A DNA stretch of 64,000 nucleotides from Candidatus Hopanoidivorans cymbastelae (GTDB lineage: Bacteria; Actinomycetota; Acidimicrobiia; Acidimicrobiales; Hopanoidiivorantaceae), in the NCBI GenBank assembly GCA_028283145.1, contig JAPYNY010000012.1:1-64000 (forward strand). The letters are read 5' to 3'. The notes beneath the pieces are model-generated. The model had not been told where the DNA came from, made no database searches, and saw only the letters and a list, made by a program, of their open reading frames with translations. Below, in pieces: positions 16,784-25,594 of this stretch. Every line of letters begins with the position of its first letter. Within the stretch, counting starts at the first letter, position 1. A program made the position numbers and the translations under genes.

Positions 16784-18787
16784 TCAGTTTTCATGGATCA
16801 GCAGCGACACCAGATTTTCTTCAGCGCTTTTCAAGGAGTAAAAATGACTGCGGACAACTTCAAGGGCATTCTTGAGTTTTTTATGTTCTTGGAACAGTTG
16901 CGATAAATCACTGTGTTGTCCTGCTGGGCTAGGCTGACTTTCTTGGCTCGCCGATGTATCAGGTGACTCCAAAGAAGCTCTTTGGATTTGGCGGTCAAGC
17001 TCACGAGAACGGCGATCAGCTTTACTCACCAACAGGTAGACAATTAACGATTCTGGATCCTCATCGCCTGGTTCAGGCCAGTAGGAAGGCGGTTCCATCA
17101 CACGCAGCTTGGCAATTGCATTGTAGATCTCTTCAGATTCACCAAGTGCTATGTCTTCGTAAGTCTCATAGTTCAACAAAGCCCTGCAAATTTCCCTGTG
17201 TTTTTTATATTCAAAGAGCCACTCGTCAACATAATCAGGCACAGCCTCTGGGAAATGGCATAGTAGAAGCAAAGCTCTTTCTTCATTTCGCTGCCAACTG
17301 GCTTGTTCTCGTGAGGGTTTTGCCTCCGCCTTGGCAGCGCCGTTGTCGCCAAGCTCCGGATAGTTGGCAAAGCCAGCATCATGAGTTTGATTCGCCCAAT
17401 GACTTCGCCCTCCTCGCCCGGAAGATTTGGATTGCTCAAATTTCAGGAGTTCTTGTCTAAGGCGACTTTCATCCACATCAAATCTGAGGGAAATTCTCTG
17501 CAGGTACTTGTTTTTGATGTCTCGTTCTGGATGGTCGCCGATTACTTTAGTAGCCTTCAAAGCCACCTTTTGCCGTTCTTCTTGGGTATCAATTGTGCTG
17601 GCATTGACTTCTGCTTCGGTGCCACCTGCTGCCCTGTCCACACGAAATTGCAGGTATTGCTGGGTGTGGGTAAACAACCCCCGCAACTCAGCTAGCTGGT
17701 GTTCGGTATCGGCAGTATGCTGATGCTCCTCCAACTGCTTTTCCAGTTGCCAAAACTTTTGGGAGATTTCACCGGGGTCGCCGTGGTCGGCCAGGTCGGC
17801 AATCGTGATATGCAGCCCCAATTCGGTCTCCCATTGGTGGATTCGCTCAGCAGCTGCCTGGCCTGAAGTATCCGGATCAAATGCCAGCACGATATTGGGA
17901 GAAAAACGCTTGAGACCTTCCAGATGGTCTCGCGTGAGAGCCGTGCCACAAGTGGCTACTGTATTTGCAAATCCCATCTCGTGAAGCCCGATAACATCGG
18001 TATAGCCCTCGGTGATTATGGAGCTTCGGAGTCTGACTATTTCGGATTTAGCTCGGTTTAGACCGAACAGAACTCGGCTTTTCTTGTAGAGCGGAGTTTC
18101 AGGTGAGTTGATATATTTGGGAGCCTTGTCTCGGCCAGGCAGAGCTCGGCCGCCAAAAGCTATGACTTCTCCTTTGTGGTCCCAGATCGGAAATATGATC
18201 CGGGCTTGTTGAACGTCCCGCAGCTCATTTTCAGGGGTACGTTTCAGCAGGCCAGCTTGGAGAAGAATATCGGTGGGATGTGACAGGGCTCCCTGTAAGC
18301 CCATTTTAGCGTTGCTCCAACTGCCAGGCGCCCAGCCCAGCATCCAGCGTTTGGCAATCTCGGAGTTATAGCCTCGTTCCCGCAAATAGCTCCGTGCTTC
18401 TCGCGCATCAGCACCAAAAAGCAAGCTGTGATACCAGTTGCAAGCATCCTTGAGAGCCGCCAGCATTTTCTTTCTGGAAGTATCCTTGGCACCGGAAATG
18501 CGAGTCAGACGCACTCCGGCTCTGTCAGCTAGCCACTCCACAGCCTCAGTGAAGTCAAGGTTTTCAGTTTTTTGGACGAAGGTGAAGCAGTCACCACTTT
18601 CCTTGCAGCCAAAGCAATGAAAAAAACATTCCTGTTCGTTGACTGTGAAGGACGGAGTTTTTTCTGCATGAAAGGGGCACAGACCGACCAGGCGAGTTCC
18701 GCTGCGTCGCAGCTGTGTGTAAGCCGAGACAAGATTGGCCATATCCGTAGCTGCCCGTATTGCGTCTATGTCTTCTCGGGAGTACAT
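16784..18787 (-). CDS. dnaG: DNA primase
   Basis: Synthesises RNA primers at the replication fork. The 667-residue protein begins with the CHC2 zinc-binding domain (LCPFHAEKTPSF and FHCFGC, residues about 36-62). The primase catalytic core and Toprim domain follow, with VIAFGGRALPG, EGYTDVIGLHEMG near 265 and the acidic AFDPDTSGQAA near 305. The C-terminal third, less conserved, should be the helicase-binding domain. Position beside glyS and recO is the usual actinobacterial arrangement. Confidence 0.96.
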   Translation of the reverse strand: MYSREDIDAIRAATDMANLVSAYTQLRRSGTRLVGLCPFHAEKTPSFTVNEQECFFHCFGCKESGDCFTFVQKTENLDFTEAVEWLADRAGVRLTRISGAKDTSRKKMLAALKDACNWYHSLLFGADAREARSYLRERGYNSEIAKRWMLGWAPGSWSNAKMGLQGALSHPTDILLQAGLLKRTPENELRDVQQARIIFPIWDHKGEVIAFGGRALPGRDKAPKYINSPETPLYKKSRVLFGLNRAKSEIVRLRSSIITEGYTDVIGLHEMGFANTVATCGTALTRDHLEGLKRFSPNIVLAFDPDTSGQAAAERIHQWETELGLHITIADLADHGDPGEISQKFWQLEKQLEEHQHTADTEHQLAELRGLFTHTQQYLQFRVDRAAGGTEAEVNASTIDTQEERQKVALKATKVIGDHPERDIKNKYLQRISLRFDVDESRLRQELLKFEQSKSSGRGGRSHWANQTHDAGFANYPELGDNGAAKAEAKPSREQASWQRNEERALLLLCHFPEAVPDYVDEWLFEYKKHREICRALLNYETYEDIALGESEEIYNAIAKLRVMEPPSYWPEPGDEDPESLIVYLLVSKADRRSRELDRQIQRASLESPDTSASQESQPSPAGQHSDLSQLFQEHKKLKNALEVVRSHFYSLKSAEENLVSLLIHEN

Positions 18788-18842
18788 TTATGCACTGTCT
18801 CTAGCTTTGCTTGGATTGGGTTTTCTTGGGCAAATGGCGTTC

Positions 18843-20177
18843 TCAAATAGCAAGTTGGTTGCGTAAATTCTCCAACAAGGTGTCAATGGGAACTCGTTGC
18901 TGATCCATGGTGTCACGCTCTCTGATGGTCACGCACTTATCCTCCAGTGTCTCAAAATCTATGGTCACACAAAACGGGGTGCCGAGTTCGTCCTGTCGTC
19001 GGTAGCGCCGCCCTATGGACTGTGTCTCATCATAGTCAATCATCAGGTAGGGTCTCAAAGTCTTGGCTATCTCCTGGGAGCAGTGCGCCAATGCTTCCTT
19101 GCGAGACAACGGCAAAATAGCTGCCTGGAAAGGCGCCAGATGTGGATTCAAGCGCAAGACTGTGCGAGTTTCACCTCGCACGTCTTCCTCGTCATAAGCA
19201 GCTAGCAAAAAAGCCAGCATGGCTCTGGTAGCGCCGGCAGCCGGTTCAATTACATGAGGCACATACCGATCTCCGCTGGCCTGGTCAAAATACTCCAACT
19301 TGTGGCCCGAATGCTGGGAATGTGCCGTCAGATCATAGTCACCGCGGTTGGCAATGCCTTCCAACTCTCCCCACCCCCAAGGATAGAGAAACTCCACATC
19401 ACTGGTCTGGGAAGAGTAATGGCTCAATTCGTCTGCCTCATGTGCGCGCAGGCGGATTAAATCTGAGGGAATACCTAGGTCTTGATACCAACTAAGCCGT
19501 TCCTCACACCAATAGCTGTGCCATTGGCTGCTCTGTGACGGGGGCACAAAATACTCCATTTCCATCTGCTCAAATTCTCTGGTCCTGAAGATGAAGTTGC
19601 CGGGGGTGATCTCATTGCGGAATGACTTACCAATTTGAGCGATGCCAAAGGGCGGTTTTTTGCGAGCAGCGCCCATGACCAGAGCAAAATTCACAAACAT
19701 GCCTTGGGCGGTTTCAGGACGTAGGTACACTGCCGCCCCTTCCTCTGCTACAGGACCAGCATGGGTCTTGAACATGAGATTGAATTCCCTAGCGTCGGTA
19801 AGTTCTCCGGATTTGCCACACGCCGGGCAAGTATTCAGATCGGGCAAATCGTCTTCACGATGTCGCAGACCGCAAGCCTTGCAGTCAACCAATGGGTCGG
19901 AAAAACTTTCCAAGTGGCCTGAAGCTTTCCAAACGGCAGGCGGCGCCAGAATTGAAGCATCCAGCCCAACTATGTCATCACGCAACTGCACCATATTGCG
20001 CCACCAAGCCTGCTTGACATTTCGCAGCATCAGCACCCCTGTTGGGCCAAAATCATAAGCTGAGCGAAAACCTCCATAAATTTCAGCTGACTGGAAAACA
20101 AAGCCCCGCCTTTTGGCCAGATTGGTGATTTTTTCCATGAGGTCGGATGCTGGGAGGTCGGATGTTGGCTTGGCCAT
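18843..20177 (-). CDS. glyS: Glycyl-tRNA synthetase (class II, single-chain type)
   Basis: Charges tRNA-Gly. The 444-residue length fits the alpha-2 archaeal/actinobacterial type. Class II motifs are visible: the N-terminal FQSAEIYGGFRSAYDFGP, motif 2 around GKSFRNEITPGNFIFRTREF, the ELEGIANRGDYDLTAH segment and motif 3 EPAAGATRAMLAFLL. The C-terminal anticodon-binding domain ends with the TVRERDTM-like segment (here CVTIRERDTMDQQRVP). A CxxC-type lobe (DCKACGL, TCPACGKSGEL) near residues 98-125 is a zinc-binding insertion. It sits between recO and dnaG on the same strand. Confidence 0.96.
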   Translation of the reverse strand: MAKPTSDLPASDLMEKITNLAKRRGFVFQSAEIYGGFRSAYDFGPTGVLMLRNVKQAWWRNMVQLRDDIVGLDASILAPPAVWKASGHLESFSDPLVDCKACGLRHREDDLPDLNTCPACGKSGELTDAREFNLMFKTHAGPVAEEGAAVYLRPETAQGMFVNFALVMGAARKKPPFGIAQIGKSFRNEITPGNFIFRTREFEQMEMEYFVPPSQSSQWHSYWCEERLSWYQDLGIPSDLIRLRAHEADELSHYSSQTSDVEFLYPWGWGELEGIANRGDYDLTAHSQHSGHKLEYFDQASGDRYVPHVIEPAAGATRAMLAFLLAAYDEEDVRGETRTVLRLNPHLAPFQAAILPLSRKEALAHCSQEIAKTLRPYLMIDYDETQSIGRRYRRQDELGTPFCVTIDFETLEDKCVTIRERDTMDQQRVPIDTLLENLRNQLAI

Positions 20178-20205
20178 AAGACAAGTCTAAAAGTGTTGAT
20201 TGCAG

Positions 20206-20949
20206 CTACAAACTTTGTGCTGGGTGGGTGGCTTTCAACGATTTCAGGGAGCGCTCAGAATGGCTTTGCAGCACTTTTTCTGCCAGCCACTCCAGTTCGT
20301 TGGCTGCAGTTTTATCTGCTCGGTTCAAAGCCTGGCGCAGCTTCCCCCCAAGTATTTCTTGCAACACAATTAGGGCTTGTGGGCTGATAGCTGTGCCTTT
20401 AGGATGCTGAGCGCAGGTCAGCCCGCCATCACGCAAATCGTAGTTGACCAGGTTTGACTCCGACCCGCAAATGGAGCACTCTTCGTGGTGGGGCGCCATC
20501 CCCTCATTTTGCAAGACTCGCCAGAGGAACCCAGCTAGCAGCATTTCAGAATCACCAGCTTCCAAGGTTTCCAAAGCGCCTTTTAAAATCTGATAGAGAC
20601 CCGGATGTGGCACATCGTCCAAGGTTATGCTGTCGACAATTTCAAGCATTCTGGAGACTTTCAGAAGCCGTGTCAAATCCTCGCGAATATTGCGGTAATG
20701 AGATATGGCTTCGGCGCCAACTATGGTGTATAGCTCACCTTGGCCGCGATACAGCTCTGCTTTGATGCAGCTGCTCGGTTCAAGTCTGGCTCCAAAGCGG
20801 CTCTTGCCTTTCCTCACTCCTTTAGCTACGGCGCGAAGTTTGCCGCCCTCTTCAGACAGCAAAACTACAATTCGGTCGGCTTCACCAAATTTGTAAGTAC
20901 GAAGAACTATGGCAGAATCAGTGCGTCCTCGCAGGCGGTTTGCAGACAC
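20206..20949 (-). CDS. recO: DNA repair protein RecO
   Basis: Loads RecA onto SSB-coated single-stranded DNA in the RecFOR pathway. The frame is open far upstream inside uppS, but the family start (TDSAIVLRTYKFGEADRIVV, the OB-fold) lies just after the uppS stop. I therefore place the start at the GTG at 20949, with AAAGGGTGGG upstream, giving 247 residues, normal for RecO. A zinc-knuckle-like CSICGSESNLVNYD segment lies near residue 155. It is 17 bases downstream of uppS. Confidence 0.88.
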   Translation of the reverse strand: MSANRLRGRTDSAIVLRTYKFGEADRIVVLLSEEGGKLRAVAKGVRKGKSRFGARLEPSSCIKAELYRGQGELYTIVGAEAISHYRNIREDLTRLLKVSRMLEIVDSITLDDVPHPGLYQILKGALETLEAGDSEMLLAGFLWRVLQNEGMAPHHEECSICGSESNLVNYDLRDGGLTCAQHPKGTAISPQALIVLQEILGGKLRQALNRADKTAANELEWLAEKVLQSHSERSLKSLKATHPAQSL

Positions 20950-20965
20950 AGGCGGTGCCCACCCT

Positions 20966-21742
20966 TTAGCGCCCGCCGTAGCGGCGCTCGCGACGCTGGT
21001 ATTCTGCGACAGCTTCAAAAAGATGTCGGCGGCGAAAATCAGGCCACAGAACATCAAAAAATACCAGTTCGCTATAGGCAATTTGCCATAAAAGGAAATT
21101 GGAAATTCGGCTTTCTCCCGAAGTGCGAATGACCAAGTCTGGATCGGGCATATCAGGAGAGTAGAGGTATTTGGAGATATCTTCTTCAGTAATCCGGAGG
21201 TCTTGGCAAGCTGTGGCAGAGTTGTCAGACCGCCCATCGGCATTGGAAAACTCGTTGAGGATAGATCTCAAAGCGTCCACGATCTCAGCTCTGCCACCGT
21301 AATTGAAGGCTACGGACAAGGTCATTTTGGAGTTGTCCCTAGTCAGTTCTTCAGCTTCTTGCATCTCTTTAATCAGGCCGGAGTTCACTGGCTGTTCACG
21401 GCGCCCGATAAAGCGAATCCGGACGTTGCGTTCATGCAGTTCGTTCAGCCGTTTGCGCAATAAATTACGTGAAAAACCAAGCAGGTAGTCAACCTCTTCT
21501 TGGGGCCGCCTCCAATTTTCAGTGGAGAAGGCATAGACAGTAAGCCAAGAAATTCCTAGATCCAATACGCCCTCTATGGTGTCAAAAAGTGCTTCCTCTC
21601 CAGCGTTGTGCCCTTCTGTACGGGGCAAGCCCCGTTTGGCAGCCCAGCGGCCGTTGCCGTCCATGACACAAGCCACGTGCTTTGGAATAGCTCCTTGTGA
21701 AACATCTGGAAAAGGAGCTTTTGTCTGAGACTTGGCTGACAC
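20966..21742 (-). CDS. uppS: Isoprenyl (polyprenyl) diphosphate synthase, UppS family
   Basis: Makes cis-polyprenyl diphosphate, the lipid carrier for peptidoglycan and other wall polymers. The 258-residue protein has the catalytic HVACVMDGNGRWAAKRGLPR segment (Asp in MDGNGRW), GHNAGEEAL, the TVYAFSTENWRRP strand and the C-terminal PDLVIRTSGESRISNFLLWQ and FFDVLWPDF motifs. All are canonical. It lies between corC-like and recO genes, as in other actinobacteria. Confidence 0.95.
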   Translation of the reverse strand: MSAKSQTKAPFPDVSQGAIPKHVACVMDGNGRWAAKRGLPRTEGHNAGEEALFDTIEGVLDLGISWLTVYAFSTENWRRPQEEVDYLLGFSRNLLRKRLNELHERNVRIRFIGRREQPVNSGLIKEMQEAEELTRDNSKMTLSVAFNYGGRAEIVDALRSILNEFSNADGRSDNSATACQDLRITEEDISKYLYSPDMPDPDLVIRTSGESRISNFLLWQIAYSELVFFDVLWPDFRRRHLFEAVAEYQRRERRYGGR

Positions 21743-21757
21743 TATGTTTTAGCGTAG

Positions 21758-23107
21758 CTAGGGAGTTGTAATCTTAACCCTGGCTATCCGCTGGCCAACT
21801 ATGCGTTCAACATGAAACAGACATCCCCCTATGGACAAGCTCTCCCCCTCCTGTGGCAGATGTCCGACGTGGGTAAAAATCAATCCGCCTATCGTTGCCC
21901 AATCTCCCTGGGGAAGTTCCTGATTCAAGACTTGCTCTATATCTTCTTGCGGAGCTCGCCCATTGACTCTGATACCACCTTCAGGCAGGCGTTCAATCAG
22001 CGGCTCCTCAATATCAAATTCATCAGTGATTTCCCCAACTAGCTCCTCGATTAAATCTTCCAAAGTTACCAGTCCGGCAGTTCCACCGAATTCGTCAATC
22101 AGCACTGCCAGATGCACACGCTTTTCCTGCATTTCACGCAACAGATCGCCAGCGGGTTTGGTATCGGGAATTAAAATCACAGGTCGCAGCACCGTGCCAA
22201 CGGTGAGTTCGCTGGCCAACTCGGCTGCCGTCTCCCTGTCCAACTCGGCTGTGGTCTCTCCACCCGTCTCCCTGTCCAACTCGTCAGCCAACTCGTGATT
22301 TGGAGTTTTGAATTTTCCATTTTGAGTAGCCTGCTGCCGCACGGCCAGCATTAAATCCCGGGTGTGGACCACTCCGATTACGTGGTCGGCGCCTTTGTCC
22401 ACCACAGGAAAGCGGCTGAACGCAGTTTTAAGCGAATCCTCCAAGGCATCTTCAATGGTCTGATCCTTATTCAAGGTAACCATATCGGTGCGTGGCACCA
22501 TAACTTCGCGAGCTGTTACGTCCCCAAAACGCAAGATGGCTTGAATCAAGTCTCTTTCCTCTGTCCCGATCGAAGCATCGGCTTCGGCTTGTTCAGCTAG
22601 AGCAAGAAGTTCCTCTTCGGAGACAATAGGTTTGGCATTGGAATTCCCGTTACCTGCATAAATTCGGCTCAGTTTGGCCACCCAACCAAACATCGGAGCT
22701 TTTGAAACGAACTTCAAGGGAGCAGCTAAAAACAGCGGCAGCATTTTTGGGTTGCGCAGAGCAGCCAGCTTGGGCAATAGCGAGGTAAGCAGATAAGACA
22801 CCAGCACAGCGATGCCCATAGCTAGCCAAAAACCTCCAACTCCCCAGCGGTCAAAAGCAAAATACCCAACCAGTGCTATGGCCGAAATACGATTGAACAC
22901 CGTAAATAGCAGAACTCCGGCCAAAGCCTGAGAACGGTTGGCCAGCACTTCGTTGAGCTTTTGAGCCCGCTTATGGCCCTCATCGGCCAGAGCTTCAATT
23001 TTGGCTTTGCTGACGGAAGTCAGCCCTGTCTCCAAAGCCGCCGACAAAGCTGCCAAGCCAGCTAGGAAAACGGTGCCAATTACAACAGCAAGTGCCTCAA
23101 GACTCAA
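21758..23107 (-). CDS. CNNM/CorC-family membrane protein with CBS domains
   Basis: A hemolysin-C/CorC-type protein: N-terminal CNNM membrane domain with several hydrophobic segments (residues about 1-150), two CBS domains (VMVPRTDMVTLN near 205; a second near 310 with IDEFGGTAGLVTLEDLIEELVGEI), and a C-terminal CorC/HlyC domain. The family is linked to Mg/Co efflux or magnesium homeostasis. Between the CBS motifs is an unusual acidic insert repeating ELDRET (about residues 272-295), encoded by a short DNA duplication near 22210-22290. The first four bases overlap the ybeY stop. Transport substrate is not proven from sequence. Confidence 0.9.
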   Translation of the reverse strand: MSLEALAVVIGTVFLAGLAALSAALETGLTSVSKAKIEALADEGHKRAQKLNEVLANRSQALAGVLLFTVFNRISAIALVGYFAFDRWGVGGFWLAMGIAVLVSYLLTSLLPKLAALRNPKMLPLFLAAPLKFVSKAPMFGWVAKLSRIYAGNGNSNAKPIVSEEELLALAEQAEADASIGTEERDLIQAILRFGDVTAREVMVPRTDMVTLNKDQTIEDALEDSLKTAFSRFPVVDKGADHVIGVVHTRDLMLAVRQQATQNGKFKTPNHELADELDRETGGETTAELDRETAAELASELTVGTVLRPVILIPDTKPAGDLLREMQEKRVHLAVLIDEFGGTAGLVTLEDLIEELVGEITDEFDIEEPLIERLPEGGIRVNGRAPQEDIEQVLNQELPQGDWATIGGLIFTHVGHLPQEGESLSIGGCLFHVERIVGQRIARVKITTP

Positions 23108-23721
23108 GGTTTTCGCTTGCTCCCTTGGGTTGCCAGCGGCAACTGTCTCGTGTCGCCAAAGTAGTTGGCCAGGTAGGTTTGTTGAAGTTCAAACATCAGG
23201 TCGTGAGCTTCAGTAGTGTCGTGGTCGTATCCGCAGACATGAAGGGTTCCATGCACAACCAATAGGGCAATCTCTGCTGAGGTTTCATCAAAATCGGGTT
23301 GGCTAAGGCGGACTGGTCGGCTCAGGGAATTGGGGCTGTGCCTATATTTTATGGCATTATGATAAGCCACTTCAGGACTTATGACCACATCTCCAAGCAG
23401 ACAGGGAGCGGGCCGTGGTGGATGGGGAGCGGGCCGTGCCGACTGGTTGCCTGACAGCCAACTGTCATCGATAGGGAAGGCCAGCACATCTGTAGGTTCG
23501 TTGTGTCCCATGTGTGTCAGGTTCAGTTCAGCTATTTTCTGCTTGCTGACGAAAGTCAAACACATTTCCGATGCTTTGGGCGCCATTTCCCAAGACAAGA
23601 CTCGTCTGGCTAAGTCCGCCCACAGTGGCTCCTCGATGCGCCAAAAAGATTGCTGATTTGCGACTGTAACAAGATAGTCGTCAAGTGAGCAACTGTTGTC
23701 AGCGGAATGGGACAACTTCAT
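23104..23721 (-). CDS. ybeY: Endoribonuclease YbeY (rRNA maturation factor)
   Basis: Zinc-dependent endoribonuclease of 16S rRNA maturation and ribosome quality control. The metal motif HGTLHVCGYDH is present near residues 158-168, as is the NEPTDVLAFP motif near 80. At 205 residues it is longer than usual, mainly from an N-terminal extension and a Pro/Arg-rich insert (SARPAPHPPRPAP), encoded by a 13-base direct repeat (ggagcgggccgtg) near 23405-23437. It overlaps both phoH and the CorC-like gene by four bases, so translation is coupled. Confidence 0.94.
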   Translation of the reverse strand: MKLSHSADNSCSLDDYLVTVANQQSFWRIEEPLWADLARRVLSWEMAPKASEMCLTFVSKQKIAELNLTHMGHNEPTDVLAFPIDDSWLSGNQSARPAPHPPRPAPCLLGDVVISPEVAYHNAIKYRHSPNSLSRPVRLSQPDFDETSAEIALLVVHGTLHVCGYDHDTTEAHDLMFELQQTYLANYFGDTRQLPLATQGSKRKP

Positions 23722-24674
23722 TTTTGCCTTTGGGTTGACTTTTTGGAGTATTGCTCATAGGCGCCAATGATGCGCTCCACCACAGGATGTCGCACCACAT
23801 CACCCCTGCCAAGGCTGATGAAAGCCAACTCATCTATCCCGCTCAGGATTTTATCCAGTCCCACCAAGCCGCTTTTACCACCGGGAACATCAATTTGAGT
23901 GATATCCCCCGTTATGACAGCCTTGGATTTGAAACCGATTCGAGTCAGAAACATCTTCATCTGCTGAGGTGTGGTGTTTTGGGCTTCGTCTAGGATAATA
24001 AAGCTGTTGTTCAGGGTTCTGCCGCGCATGAAAGCCAGCGGAGCTACCTCCACGGTCTCCTGATCCAGCCAGCGCTGGGCCAACTCGCGATCTACCATGT
24101 CAAATAGGGCGTCTTTGAGAGGCCTCAGGTAGGGATCTACTTTTGAAATCATGTCGCCGGGCAAAAAACCCAACCGCTCCCCTGCTTCCACAGCTGGACG
24201 GGTCAAAATGATGCGCTCTACTTCCTTGGCAGACAGGGCTGCCACAGCCAAAGCCACAGCCAGCCAGGTCTTGCCCGTACCAGCTGGCCCGATGGCAAAA
24301 GTGATGACGTTGCTGCGGACTGTGTCCACGTAGCGTTTTTGCCCCCTGGACAAGGGATAGACTGGCTTGCCTTTGCGAGTCCGGGTGATCTCAGCAGTCA
24401 AAACCTGGCTGGGTCGCTCTTGCAAGCCGACCATGTCAATGGTTTGAGAAATGCTGCGGGTATCCGGATTATGCCCGCTTTGGATCAGAGATATCAACTC
24501 TTCAAAGACATTGGCTACCTGAGCGGCTCTATTGCCGTTGACTTCTACTTGGTTGCCGCGAACGTCTATATCGGTGTCGGGAAAAGCAGCTTGAATCTGG
24601 CGAAGGTTCTCGTCCCGCTCACCTAAAAGCCCTGCCATCAGGGTGTTGCCGGGTACAACTATTTTGGTAGCCAA
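23718..24674 (-). CDS. phoH: PhoH-family ATPase
   Basis: Predicted ATP-binding, RNA-linked P-loop protein that commonly sits with YbeY. The 318-residue protein has Walker A GPAGTGKTWLA near residue 133, a Walker B ILDEAQNTTPQQMKMFLTR near 222 and an SGLVGLDKILSGI segment. A short N-terminal KH-like region comes first. The exact role is not settled, though the association with YbeY suggests RNA metabolism. Confidence 0.94.
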   Translation of the reverse strand: MATKIVVPGNTLMAGLLGERDENLRQIQAAFPDTDIDVRGNQVEVNGNRAAQVANVFEELISLIQSGHNPDTRSISQTIDMVGLQERPSQVLTAEITRTRKGKPVYPLSRGQKRYVDTVRSNVITFAIGPAGTGKTWLAVALAVAALSAKEVERIILTRPAVEAGERLGFLPGDMISKVDPYLRPLKDALFDMVDRELAQRWLDQETVEVAPLAFMRGRTLNNSFIILDEAQNTTPQQMKMFLTRIGFKSKAVITGDITQIDVPGGKSGLVGLDKILSGIDELAFISLGRGDVVRHPVVERIIGAYEQYSKKSTQRQK

Positions 24675-24682
24675 ACTTGCTC

Positions 24683-25594
24683 TCAGTTAGGGTCTTGAAT
24701 TGGGTCGGGCAGGTTTTTCAGTGGCTTAGCCAGATTTTCTGCAGGAACAACTGAGTTCTCTACAAGCGTTGAGTTTTCTGCCAGCTCAACCGGATTAACT
24801 TCGTGTGGCGTCATCTTGAAGGCTCGCTGCAACATCCGCGTAGCTATCAACAACAGCAGTATTCCGAAAAGCACCTGGCCAAGGGTTTCGCTCAGCCAAC
24901 TGGATACCCAAGCGCCTACCAGAGCTAGGGGTATGCCTCCCAGTCCAGCTGCTGTGCCTATCCTAAAGTCTATGTTTTCAAGTTTGTAGTTGCGATATGT
25001 ACCAATCAGGGCGGTTGGTACAATCACCAGCAGGGAAGTGCCTTTGGCTACCACCGATGAAAAATCTAGCAAGAGGATAAAGACAGGCACCATAACCACT
25101 CCCCCGCCAATGCCTAGCAAGCCAGACAGCGTGCCGACGAAAATTCCCGTCAACACAAAGGTGAGCGCTACTAGAAAACTAAAGTCATAGCCGTCGGCGA
25201 CATTGACACTGCCCAGAATTAGTCGCCCAGCGCCCAGCAACATCACCAAGACAAAAACAAACATCAGCAATCGCAGGTTGATTTTTGACAACAACTTGGT
25301 GCCCAGCAGCACGCCCCAAAAAGAGCCGGCAAAAACCAGCGGGGAGGCCACCCAGTTGACAGATCCATCCAGAATATAAATCAGAACCCCTGAAGACGCC
25401 AAGAAGACATTGGGCAACAGTGAAGTGCCATGTGCCAACCGCTGCGGAAGCTTGGCAAACAGTATGAAGGCCGGCACTAGTAAAACCCCTCCCCCAATGC
25501 CAAAGAGACCTGAAAGAAAACCGACAAAAAACCCAGTCAGAACGGCTAGACCGTCAGTTTTGGTGAGGTTAGGTAACTTTGAGCTAAGAGACAA
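24683..25594 (-). CDS. TauE/SafE-family membrane transporter
   Basis: A 303-residue integral membrane protein with about eight hydrophobic segments and the repeated glycine motif of the family: GLFGIGGGVLLVPAF near residue 30 and GLLGIGGGVVMVPVF near 160. Members export or import small organic or sulfur anions such as sulfite or sulfoacetate; the substrate here is unknown. A polar tail of about 35 residues ends the protein. It lies one base from the end of the acyl-CoA synthetase gene, on the same strand. Confidence 0.88.
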   Translation of the reverse strand: MSLSSKLPNLTKTDGLAVLTGFFVGFLSGLFGIGGGVLLVPAFILFAKLPQRLAHGTSLLPNVFLASSGVLIYILDGSVNWVASPLVFAGSFWGVLLGTKLLSKINLRLLMFVFVLVMLLGAGRLILGSVNVADGYDFSFLVALTFVLTGIFVGTLSGLLGIGGGVVMVPVFILLLDFSSVVAKGTSLLVIVPTALIGTYRNYKLENIDFRIGTAAGLGGIPLALVGAWVSSWLSETLGQVLFGILLLLIATRMLQRAFKMTPHEVNPVELAENSTLVENSVVPAENLAKPLKNLPDPIQDPN

